Source: Myxocyprinus asiaticus (taxonomy: Eukaryota; Chordata; Actinopteri; Cypriniformes; Catostomidae). Taken from it: a stretch of DNA of 64,000 nt. The stretch covers positions 24,231,197 through 24,295,196 of the forward strand of contig NC_059356.1 in assembly GCF_019703515.2 (NCBI RefSeq), given 5' to 3'. Within the stretch, counting starts at the first letter, position 1. The number at the start of each line of letters is the position of its first letter. Below are positions 39,201 through 51,700 of this stretch, in pieces. The notes below the pieces were generated by a model. That model was given only the letters and a program-made list of their open reading frames with translations. It did not search any database and had not been told where the DNA came from. The translations under genes were made by a program, and so were the position numbers.

Positions 39201-42200
39201 GTCGTAAGAAGAAAACCTTTCCTGCATCCTCACCACAAATTTCAGCATCAGAAGTTTGCAAATGAGCATCTAAACAAGCCTGATGCATTTTGGAAACAAG
39301 TCCTGCAGACTGATGAAGTTAAAATATAACTTTTTGGCTGCAATGAGCAAAGGTATGTTTGGAGAAAAAAGGGTGCAGGATGTCATGAAAAGAACACCTC
39401 TCCAACTGTTAAGCACGGGGGTGGATCGATCATGCTTTGGGCTTGTGTTGATGCCAGTGGCACAGGGGAACATTTCACTGGTAGAGGAAAGAATGGATTA
39501 ACTAAATACCAGCATATTCTGGAAGCAAACATCACACCATCTGTACAAAAGCTGAAGATGAAAGAGGATTGCTTCTACAACAGGATAATGATCCTAAACA
39601 CACCTCAAAATCCACAATGGATGACCTCAAGAGGCGCAAGCTGAAGGTTTTGCCATGGCCCTCACAGTCCCCCGACCTATACATCATCAAATATCTGTGG
39701 ATAGACCTCAAAAAAGCAGTGCATGCAAGACGGCCCAAGAATCTCACAGAACTATTGCAAGGAAGAATGGGCGAAAATCCCCCAAACAAAAATGGAAAGA
39801 CACTTAGCTGGCTACAAAAAGCTTTTACAAGCTGTGATACTTGCCAGGGGGTGTTAAAAAGTACTGACCATGCAGAGTGCCCAAATTTTGCTTCGGGCCC
39901 TTTTCTTTTTTTGTTATTTTGAAACTGTAAAAGATGAATATAAAAAAGTAAAATTGCTTAAAATATTAAAGAAATGTGTCATCTTTAACTTTAAGCTTTT
40001 TGGAAATCAGGCCATCTTTTGCTCGCTTAGATATTCACAGCAACAGAAATTTTGATCAAGGGTGCCCAAACTTTTGCATGCCACTGTATGTTTCAGGTGT
40101 ATTTTGCTGAACATCAGAGAGTGTAACAAATAAAACATACTGGTATGTTTATGACTTGATTGTATTACCGTTTATCAACGTATGAAGATGATCCAGTCTA
40201 CAGCTCTCGAGTCAACAGTACACTGATCTGAGGACAGCAGCTCTTGAGTCAACAGTACATTGAGTCGATCACAGCTGTTTGCGAGTCACCAGTAGTGATG
40301 GGATTAGAATAAAGTTACATTCAAAAAGTATTTTAATTACTGAAGAGATTACTTTGCATTTTATTGTCATTTGTTTCATTTAATATTTAGTCCTTCCAGA
40401 TGGAAAACATTTATACATATAAATTATGCGATCCAAAGTGCATTTGAACAGCGGTGAAACACTTTCTTATGATGTGTTACATTCATACGAGCAGACAGAG
40501 AAGTATGTTTGAAGTTTGGAGCAGAAGAAATAGAAATAAACTTTGTGTAAATTGTCAGCTTTACACTAAGCTAAAATGCTATTTCTAGCCATTTTACATG
40601 CACGTTACCAGGCACAATCATATTTTTTTATCAAGAAAATTCACGTTACATCATAATTTCTTTTTTTCTAGTAAGACCTTTGATATTAGGGCAAAAATCT
40701 TATTTTTGATAATTTTTGTATTGTTTTAGTGTAAAAATATCTGAAAATCCTTAAAACAAGATCAATTAGATTTATCTTTTAGAAACAACACTGCATAAGA
40801 TATTTAGGTTTTTCAGAGAATGTAGTGGAATACATTTTAAAAGTAACCCTCCCAACCCTGGCTATATGGAGGTGAACTAATCTTTCTGTTTCTCATAATT
40901 TGTCCTTTGCTGAATTATAATTTTTTCCTTACTGGGACTATAATCAAAGTTTGCATTCATAATTCTGCTCAAATGAACGAAATGACTTGAATAAAGATTT
41001 GTTCATTTTGCTGAACGAGACTCAAAGATCAAAGTCAGTAAAATGATCCGATCTTCCCATCACTAGTCACCAGTACACTGAACTGAGAATCGCCTCTTTC
41101 GGACATAATACTGACAACTGCTGATCAGTGAGCAGCTGATGAGCATGCGTGAACCGAGGATTTGAATGAGGGGGTGAAACGTTTCAGTTGAGAGATGTAA
41201 ACAAATTTTACTATTGAGTATTGTGCATGCAGATTATATCTGAAGTTCTGATGAGCTGGATCATGATTTCTGTAAAAAAGGGTGAGTTGATTAAAACTAG
41301 TTTAATCACTTTTTATGCTTTAAACGTGTAGATCATCCACGTTTGTATATCAGTGTCAGTATTGTGTGCTTTAGGTGCAAAACTTTAATGTAGGATGTAT
41401 TGTAAGAGCACTGAATGAAACACTGATGACAATAAACACCCTTATTATTATAACTTAATTAAATAAAATGTTATAATCAGCAACATGCCCTTACATATGG
41501 CTTTATTGAATGTGTTTGTGCGTGTATTCTATGACGCCGGCGTATTAGCATTATATACAGTGACGTCATTACGTGATGATGTAAATGAACTGGTGAATCG
41601 GTTTTTTGAACCAGTTCATTGAAACGAACCATCCGAAAGAACCAGTTCACGGAATAGAATCGGACTTCCCATCACTAATCAGTTCTGTTTCCTGTACGAA
41701 CTATCCCCTTGCCAAATGAATGAAACACGAGCATGGATTTTGCACATGCGTGGCTGCGACAAATTGAACGAATCACTCTCTGAGACTACTCGTTCTTCCA
41801 AGTCATACAAAAGATTCGTTCAAAATGAACGAATCGTTCATGAACGACCCATCACTACTAATGAGCCAGTACTTTTGAATCTACAGTGCGAAACATACAG
41901 CGCTTCCAGTAATCTTATTCTGATTGTGCAAGTTAGGAATGTTTAACTCTAAATAAAATAAGAAGTTGAAGTCTCACAAGCCTGAATTACAACATTAGGC
42001 TACATGACACAGTCTAAACTGTCTCTGGAACTGTTACTGTTTATTTAATGATGACCTGTGTCTCTTTTAAATCAAGCAGGGCTGTTAGTGACTGGTTGTT
42101 CATATGACAATGTATAATTAAAAGATACACAAGTTTCGTTGTAATAAGTGGAATTTTATAAAATAATAAATGAATTAATGAAATATGCTATCACATTTCG

Positions 42201-45200
42201 TGTTAGTTTAGATTTAATTATAGTAAGGATCTATTATTGGATTGTATTTATGTCTCTAAAAAGTCTGCAAACACACCTTTTACAAGAAATGTATTACATT
42301 TATTTCTGATTTGTTATATCTGCTCTGTAGAAATCTGAAATGATCTCATTATTTGGTAACAGACAGCAGAGGGTAGTAAATGCAATAAGAATTGCATTTC
42401 TCATTTCCAAATAATTCTTTTTAAAAAAGGTATTAAAAGAATTAATGGAATCATTACTGGAACCATCAAGGAACCGGAATCATTAAGAGGAATCCTTACG
42501 ATTCACAACACTATTTGGGGACATGATTAAATCTGATCATTTATTTTTAACATATTACTTTTTTATATAATAAATTGCACTGAATTAACACAACAAGTCA
42601 ACAGCCCAACTTTTAACCAATTTGGTGATTTTTAATGTATAATGTCAGTTCCCCTCAAATTCACACAGGTGTCCTAGCAGACTAACTACAAGTGTAGTTC
42701 ATCATTTAAATTATGGACCTGTTTCACTGGTGTCTGACAACCAGTACTAAGTATTGCCAGCATTTCAATTGGTTGCTAAAATATCCAAATACCTTTTGGG
42801 GCCACTGTATTAGTGCAGCCATTGTCGGACCATATTATTGAACCAGGTTTGAAAACATCTTAGGAACTTAACTCACTTATTATGACCATGAAGAGTAACT
42901 GACCTCTTCAGGTGAAAGCGCAGGTATTTGAGTATGCTGCAGCTGGGCAGGAAGGTGCAACTCATGCAGGTAAGCAGCTGCCAGTATCTGAGATGCAGGT
43001 TCGGCTGCGTCTGCAGGTGTGTCGGGCTTCGTGAATGCGAGTTGGTGACACTGGTCTGTTTGATGAGCTGGCAGTAGAGCTCGTCTCTCAGCGGCCGCAG
43101 GTCGAGGCAGGTCTGCAGGATTCCCTGGATTAGAGGAATGGGCTCGCGGGCTGACTCTAACTGCTGGAGACAGTTGAACAGCCTCACCGCCTCCTCACGG
43201 ACGGATGTGTAGCCTTTATTGGCCATATCTGCAGAAGGAGAGAGAGGGTGGGTGTTTTAACTGGCACAAGAAGGAGGACATATTCCTGGATCAAAATACA
43301 GTAATTTGTTGGACTGGAACAATGTTTCTATTTGTGCCCCAACCCCAAAACTAGAGGGCACTGATTGGTTGATAAGAATGTCGTTCAAGCCCCTAACCCT
43401 AGCTTTAAGTCTAACCCTAAAATCTGATTGATTAATTTACATGTTGATCCATGACCAACAAAAACATTGATTCATGAACATGACCTATTTGGATAAATCA
43501 TGTTAAAGGCATAATTGACCCAAAAAAGAAAATTCTGTCATCATGTACTCACCCTCATGTTGTTCCAAACTTGTAGGACCTTATTTTTTTCTGTGGCACA
43601 TAAAGTGAGATGTTAGGTGAAATGTTAGTCTCAGTCACCATTCACTTTTATTGTATGGAATAAAGATGCAATGAAAGTAAATGTCGACTAAGGCTAACAT
43701 TCATGAACATCATGAGGGTGAGTAAATGATGACAGAATTTTCATTTTTGGGTGAACTGTTCAAGCATTAATTGTGTATGTATGCATAGTACATATAATAT
43801 ATGGGTGTTTCTTCAACTACGGGCACATTTCTGAGATTTCAACTTTTCTCTGTTATATTAATACTTGGAAACTTTTTCCATAGCTTCATCATGCTACCTT
43901 TCAAATGCTTTCTATTTATAGACTGGTAGCTATAGTTACTCTGAAATTAGTGTTAGCAAGACAAAGGAGTCTGTCATTTTAGTCCAAAATATAGTTTCCA
44001 CCATAGAACGCTTTCATACACAAAACATAATTTGAGATGAGATGAAATGTCAGGAAAATTAAAGAAATGTCAGAATTCTTCTGTGATGATGAGAATTTAT
44101 AGCAAAAATACAAATACTGATCAATTTCTTACCTACACCTATCTTATCGCTTCTGAAGACATGGATTAAACCACTGGAGTTGTATGGATTACTTTTATGC
44201 TGCCTTTATGTGCTTTCTGGAGCTTCAACATTTTTGTACCCATTCGCTTACATGGTGAGGACCTACAGAGCTGAAATATTCTTCTAAAAATCTTCATTTG
44301 TGTTCAGCAGAAGATAAAAAGTCATACACATCTGGGATGGCATGAGGGTGAGTAAATGATTTTCGTTTTTGGGTAAACTATCCCTTTAAGAGATTTTCTT
44401 TTCTAAAAGTCCTCAGGGCCAAAAGTGCCCATAGTTCGATGTCTGTATGCTTGACTTACATGTGTGGTGGAGACTGCCGTAGGGGAAAGGCAGTAGTGGG
44501 GCGTAGAGAGGGCTCTGTGTGTACCGTAGTATGGGATTATGCTTATAGATGTGTTCCACAACCTCTGGATTGAATTTGTTCTCCTACACAAACACACATA
44601 AACACCCATGAACACACACAAAGCAGATCAAGGCCAATTAAACACCTTTAAATAAACAACAAGACAGGAATCTACGAGGACTTTTTTTTTTAGGTTACAA
44701 ACTGGTAATTACAAGGGTATTATGCTCTAAATGTGGTTTATGAGGACATTTCTAGTGTCCCCATAATTCAAATCGCTTAAAAAAAAAAACAACAACATAC
44801 TAAACAATGTTTTTTTGAAGATGTAAAAATGCAGAAAGTTTTTTGTGAGGGTTAAGTTTAGGGGTAGGGGACAGAATCTATAGTTCATATAGTGTAAAAA
44901 TCATTCTATGGAGAGTCCTCATAAGGAGAGCCGCACCAACATGTGTGTGTGTGTGTGTAATGAAAGCTGTTGTGTAAAATTTTGGGGTGAATGAGGCCAG
45001 TTTAGGTTTAATAATAATAATAATAAGTTTTATTTATAGCCTTTCCACAAGCTCAAGGACACTTTACACTCCATATACATTTAACAGGACAAAGTACATT
45101 ATACGTTTGTTGTGGGATGTTTGTTTATAACGGACCTGATAAATCAACAATAGGCACCAGAGCAGTTTAACATGACATGCCCTCCATGCCCTCCTCCTAA

Positions 45201-48200
45201 CCACTGTGTGCGTGTTTGTGAGTGATTATCTGATTCTGAATTGCAAAACACATTAACACGCACACACACACACGAAATAGAATATTTGTATTTTAAAATG
45301 CATAGTTATGTTACAGAATGCAGATTTGTCAATAAAGTCATGCAAAAATACACAATATAGTAACAACAGTTCACTTAGCTACTGTGTAAATCACTGCACA
45401 AATGCAGATGAGATGAATCTACTTATTAAAAGGACATTTCAATGTAAATCTGTGTCATAAGTAATTTTATCATGTAGTTATGGTTTTATTAAACCAATAA
45501 GACACTTGTGACTACAATTTTAGAAATTATGACTACAGTGGTAGTGCCATTTGTACAAGATGGCGCCACGGATGGCAGCCTCGGTGTGGAGCTCTCCGAT
45601 TCTTTTGTTGTTTTTGTTTGTTCGTCCTGTGTTTAGTAATTTTTTTTTCCAATCAGTTTTACCAGGGACGAACTGCTGAACATTCGACAGCACGTACCAG
45701 ACAATCTTTTCCCAATTTTGGACTATTTGGATGTTTTGCTGGACATTATAGTCGGAGGTGCAGCTGTGTTGTTCAAGCACGCTATGAGATGCAGGTGAGG
45801 AAAAAGAGCCAGCACGTTGTTCAAGCTCCACAGAAATCTGGCTGAATGAAGCCATTCCGGACAGCGCGTTACATATGCCGGGCTTTCAGCTGTTCAGAGC
45901 GGATCGCATTGCGGAGTTAACGGGGAAAACAAGAGGCAGTGGAACATGCTTTTACATCAATGAAAGTTGGTGTACAGATGTAACAACGTTAAAGAAGATG
46001 TGATGTCCTAATTTGGAAGTGCTCTTTATTAAGTGTTTATATTCCTCCACACGTGTGCGTGAACGCAGCGCTGCAACACCTGGCTTATCAGATCACAGAC
46101 ACGGAACAACAATACCTGGACTCACTTTTATTATTCTCTGCGATTTTTGACAATGCCAGCCTCACCCGTGAACTGCCAAAATACAAACAGAACATTACAT
46201 GCCCCACCAGAGACAGAAATACACTGGATCACTGCTACAAAACAATAAAGGATGCATATCGCTCTGTCCCTAGAGCAGCTTTGGGGCTCTCTGATCACTG
46301 TCTGGTTCATCTTCTTCCAACCTATAGGCAGAAACTAAAATCAGATATACCTGTAGTAAAGACTATAAAGAGATGGACCAATGAAGCAGAGCTGGAACTA
46401 CAAACTTTGACTGCACAGATTGGAGTGTTTTTGAGGCTGCAGACACCAATCTGGATGAGCTCACAGATACTGTGACATCATATATCAGTTTCTGTGAGGA
46501 TATGTGCATTCCTACTAGGACTTATTTAACATACAACAATGACAAACCGTGGTTTACAGCAAAACTCAGGCAGCTTCGTCAGGCCGAAGAGGATGCTTAC
46601 AGAAGTGGGGATAAAGTCTTGTACAATCAGGCCAGGAACACACTGAATAAGGAAATCAGAGTGGCTAAAAGAAGCTATTCTGATAATAGCATCAGTGTGA
46701 GTGGCCTAAAACAACTTACGAACTACAGGACTCCTGCCCCCAATACTGTAGGGAACCAACTGGCTGACAACTTGAATGTGTTTTACTGTAGATTTGTAAG
46801 GCCCAGTCTCACACCCCACACCTGCTCTGACCTTCACTTCACACAAACATCAACACCTCCTGCAACCCCTCTCCTCCCCCCTCCTGCTACTCAATCTGCA
46901 CTTAAGATCTGTGAAGAGGAGGTGTGCCGTGTCTTCCGGACAACAAAAGACAAGGAAAGCACAGGGCCCAGATGTTGTTTCACCCACTTGTCTAAAATCC
47001 TGCGCTGACCATCTGGCCCCCATCTTCACACAGATCTTCAACAAATCACTGGAAAAGTGTGAAGTTCTCTGCTGCTTCCAACGCTCCACCATCATTCCTG
47101 TCCCAAAGAAACCCAAAATCACAGGACTTAATGACTACAGACCCGTCGCTCTGACGTCTGTGGTCATGAATTCATTTGAGAGACTGGTGTCACAGGTCTG
47201 CGGATGATGCAGTCAACATGGGATTGCATCATATCCTGTAACATCTGGACAGACTAGGGACATATGCAAGGATCCTTTTTGTGGACTTCAGTTTGGCTTT
47301 CAACACCATCATCCCAGCTATTCTCTGGACTAAATTACACCAACACTCTGTTTCCACGTCTATCTGTCGATGGATCACCAGCTTTCTGACGGACAGGCAG
47401 CAGCTTGTGAGAAAGGGAAAATTCACTTCCAGCACCTGTATGATCAGCACTGGTGCCCCCAAGGGATGTGTGCCCTCCCCACTACTCTTCTCCCTGAATA
47501 CAAATGACTGCAACACCAAGGACCCCTCTGTCAATCTCCTGAAGTCTGCAGATGACACTACTGTCATCGGCCTCATCCAGCGACTGGCTCACTGGTGCAG
47601 TCAAAACAACCTGGAGCTGAACACGCTCAAAACAGTGGAGATGATTGTGGACTTCAGGAGGAACACCCCAACATTGAGCCCGATCACCAGTCTAAACAGC
47701 ACTGTAGCAGCAGGAGTCATTCAGGTTCCTGGGCACTACCATCTCACAGGACCTGAAGTGGGAGACCCACATTGACTCCACTGTGAAAAAGGCCCAGCAG
47801 AGTTTGTACTTCCTTCACTAGCTGAGGAGGTTCAACCTGCCAAAGGCGCTGCTGATACAGTTCTACTCAGCAGTCATTGAGTCTTTCCTATGTACATCTA
47901 TAACTGTCTGGTTTGATTCAGCTACAAAATCGGACATCAGAAGTCTACAAAGGACAGTTCGGACAGCTGAGCGGATTACTGGATGCCCCCTGCCCTCCCT
48001 TCAAGAACTGTACACTTCCAGAGTGAGGAAAAGGGCTAGAAAAATCACTCTGAACCCCACTCACCCAGCCCACTACCTTTTTAAACTGTTGCCTTCTACA
48101 GAGCACTGAGCACCAGAACCAATATATATATTGCTTAAATATTTAACACCCATTTATGTGTTTTCTATAAGTATTCAAGCAAACATCCAGGTCATTTTTG

Positions 48201-48592
48201 AGTCTGACAACTGAACATTTTCAAAATATTGAGTTTTTATTTCCATGTGTCTGCCTGTCTGTCTCTTTAGCCGGTCTGTGAGTCTGTTTATATGCACTCT
48301 CAATGGGATTCCGGAGAGTTCTTCGGGCTAGCAACTAGCGGCCTATTAATACAGATCTCGCAGAGAGGACCGGCATTACATCATAACAACATGGTTATTC
48401 TGAAGAGCTACACATTGCTTTGAAAACTATTTCAGGAGACACGGGATAGCACAGCTATTAGTGTAAAATCACTAGCCAACAAACTAATAATAATATACTG
48501 GGGCAGTGAGATGACCGTGGGTGGGGTTTAGACGGTTTACACAAAGCGTGTGTGTATAAACGTGTGTTATCGTGACAATGTCTATGCATATA

Positions 48593-48626
<34 letters not shown>

Positions 48627-48656
48627 TATATGCATAGACATTGATATATACAAGAT

Positions 48657-48716
<60 letters not shown>

Positions 48717-51700
48717 CTTACATACTAGTGGGTCTTATATAGTGTGTTTGTGTGTGCGTTTTTTTTCTCACCTCGATGTCTCGAATGAGAAGCTGAGTTG
48801 GCGTCTCCACTGGCGCTTTGCTGTCGATGACTTTCTGCACGGCACACGCCCAGTGCACCGCTTCGTTGTAGTGCTTTGTAAAGAGCCTGTAGCAATGCTT
48901 GCGGCCATACACTGTCAGACTCCAGTAACCTGTCACACATACACAAATCGTAATGGCTCATTTGTTAATGCAGTTCTTCAAAATGAGACATTCTGTAAAG
49001 GGCATATGAAATAAAAATAGCATTTTCCTAACCATTAAGAGGGAATATGCTAAAAAGAACATTCAAAAATTGCAATAAAACCGTGTTTATATTGGTCTTG
49101 ATTAAAGACAAACTTGCTAGAGCTCCAGCGTTTTGACAACCTTATATTTCACGTGTCTGGTCTGCAGTGAATATGTTCAGACTTTCTTGAGTGAATTGGA
49201 TCTTTTGAGGATCTTACCAATATCTCATTTCTCCCCCGTTGTTAACTTTGGCAATTGAAAGAAGTGTACTTTCAGTACCCAGATGATGCACTTCTTGAAC
49301 CATCAAAACGGAGTGTGAAATGTTGGACACTTCATGTACTCAGTGCTCGCGTCTTGCTGTACATAGCAGAAGGGGCGGAGTTACCTGGCTGCGCTGCTGG
49401 TCTGACAAAAAATGTCTAAACAATGGAGAATTCAGCAACGGTTCAGTGAAGACAGCTCCTTACAAGTGCGAGTTGAATGCTCTATCATCACACTAGCTGT
49501 GTGAATACGTACGTTAGGGAGGCTAAACAACAAGTAAAAATGTGACAAATCTGCAGTATACCCAACAGACTCGTGCAGTGCGTTTTAAGCCATTCATCAC
49601 TATTTAGCCCTGTTCAAAAAGGGCTTAGCCCTGATCGGCTTGTGATGCGCGAATGGCTTGCATGTGCAGCGCGACTCTTGTCACACTTTAATAGTGTTTA
49701 GTCTCCCATTCAGCTGAAGAAAACACACTGCATGATCATGAGGACTACATCAAGATATGGATTGGAATGCAGGTGCAAAAAACTTAATATAAATAAAATA
49801 TCCTGCTCCTCTCTCGCTGTTGCTTGCGTACTAGTGATTAACCCTCTGTGTGATTTTGAAAAATGTATGACATAAGAAATATTTAAGATTCCACACAATT
49901 TCGTGATCAGTAATCAAATAAGCAAATTTGTGACATTAACTGTTACTCATTTTGTAAAAAAGGACTGGTTTTCTTTCATTAAAGCACCTTTCACAATATG
50001 GAAAATAAAAAATGGCACTCCACGTCAAAAAGGTTGCCGACCCCTGATGTACGCTGTTTGAGATATAAGTGTTGAACTAAATTTGTGTAACACGCTAAAG
50101 CAGCAACACATTGCTTATGTTTGAAATGTCACTTCTGTCAGCTGTTAAACGCAAACACTTCCATGTGGTAAATAAATCTTCAAGTGTCAATTTGGGACGA
50201 TACTGCACTTTGTAAATTCATACACTACATGGCTGATTGCATTGTGTGTATTATAAGTGCATAGTGTATAACACAGTAAGAGATGGGGTAGATTTCCATT
50301 TGTATGTCAAATGATTTTACTTATTAAAGTACAATGGACAACTCAGCTTTCTGATTCCCCCCTTCCCCTTGGAGGAAGACTTCTTTGTATCCCAGAAGAA
50401 AAAAACAATGATTAGCTTCTAATATTTGCCACCAATCTTGCTAATGCCAAAAAATAATAATAATAATAATAAAAAAAAAATTATAAAGTATATTCCCAAT
50501 AGAAAATTGTTATAGTTTCCAAATAGTTTCCATCAACATTCCAAATTTAAATTCCCAGATATTTAAGATTCCCATGATCTTTGAAACCCTTAATTTTTCA
50601 AATCAAAATATCTGGTGTCCACTGTAAACAGCTCAGATTTCTGGAGTTCAAAACTGTGTCTTATTAAAATTTTAATAGAAAGACCATCATTGCTGACCAA
50701 GTGTCTGTAGGCATGCCGAAGCATTAGACATGATATTATATGCCAGTTGTCTGATAAAAGAAGAAACAGTGTAAGCTGTGCTGGATAATGACTGACTCCT
50801 GACCAACTGCTGCCCCTCTACACACACAAAGTTTCACTGTCATCACATGCACACTCATACTTTTATCTAGGAAAGTCCCTAAACCTAATCTGGGAAAAGT
50901 TCAGAGATTTGTGGACAACTGAGCTGGTTAGACAGTTTGTGTGCGTGTGTTTCAGAAGTCCAGCTGAAAATGTGCTATTTGAAAACGCACACACATTCAT
51001 CAGTATGACTAAGCAGCTGAGCCGGTCTGGTCATTCCCAACAATTTATCCAGATAACAATGTGTCTTGTTTGTCTGCCTTTATTTCTCTTTTGTTTTATT
51101 GTCATTATTTTTATCTCTTATTGTCATTTCAAACAATCCCCCATTTCCCTAATCACAGTCTGCCTACAAGAAAGAATTCACACCAATGTCGACATGAGCT
51201 ACAGTCAACAGGGTCTGTGATCTTTCTATCTCACTTTTGGTGATGGTAGGAGTCCAACCCCTAAAAAGTGAGTGAAATAACAAGTGAAATATTGTATTTA
51301 TTCTGTGCTGGGCTCTGAAAGGTTGGCTCACACTGAGTAACATTCTTTAGTAATTCATCGATTTGAAGAAAACCTGCACAACTACTGTACTTTTCTTTCT
51401 TAAATCTGAGGGACTGAGGTTACAGGGGCCTTTTGTAAATTCATTTGTGATAATATGTCATGGATTGAGTTGGTGTGCATACAGCCTGGCTGTCTGCAGG
51501 TGTATGCATGTGACTGTTTGACTGTTTGTGGGTATTTTAGTGATGTAAGCAAGACTGTAACCACAAAGACTTTGCTGAGTATGTCAAGGAGCTCTAAAAT
51601 ACCTGGCGAGAGATTTCGTTTAGCATACTCATTCACCTCTATCACAGTGCTCAGCTGGCACAGTGTCCCCTGACTCCCCTGGAAGAATGCGAGATCTTGG

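Larger units (their letters stand above)
38060..41677. mobile_element. Third-level hAT-type element
   Basis: Bounded by ATCAGTTC at 38052-38059 and 41678-41685. Ends TAGTGATG..CATCACTA. Contains an internal duplication (GAGAATCGCCTCTTTCGG at about 38420 and 41086) and short tandem CTCGAGTCAACAGTACA units. No transposase recognised. Carries both a Tc1 and a further hAT element. Confidence 0.8.
37192..41857. mobile_element. Second-level hAT fold-back element
   Basis: Bounded by CTAATGAG at 37184-37191 and 41858-41865. Ends TAGTGATGGG and CCCATCACTA. It is a fold-back: CAGGAAACAGAACTGATTA and ACCTCCCGAGTCAGTCTTCG in the left arm (near 37300-37345) pair with the right arm, which is split at 38060-41677 by another element. 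Confidence 0.82.
36508..42513. mobile_element. Outermost hAT element of a five-element nest
   Basis: Bounded by TTTGGGGA at 36500-36507 and 42514-42521. Ends TAGGGTTGGAAACC and, inverted, TAGTGTTGTGAATC. Its own sequence is 36508-37183 and 41866-42513; no transposase recognised. The rest is inserted elements. A block of about 45 bp (TCTAC..GCGAAACATAC..CGCTTCC) occurs on both sides of the inner insertion, an internal duplication of this element. Confidence 0.7.

Noticed and set aside
33945..42815. Possible giant Tc1 spanning the whole nest, from inverted GCCCCAAAATGTATTTGGA-type ends at 33945 and 42815
   Set aside because: The left end lies inside the 32208-36417 fold-back while the right end is outside it, so simple nesting is impossible; probably two independent fragments.
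45540..48120. Retained host gene on the plus strand
   Set aside because: All frames match endonuclease and reverse-transcriptase motifs of a LINE with multiple frameshifts.
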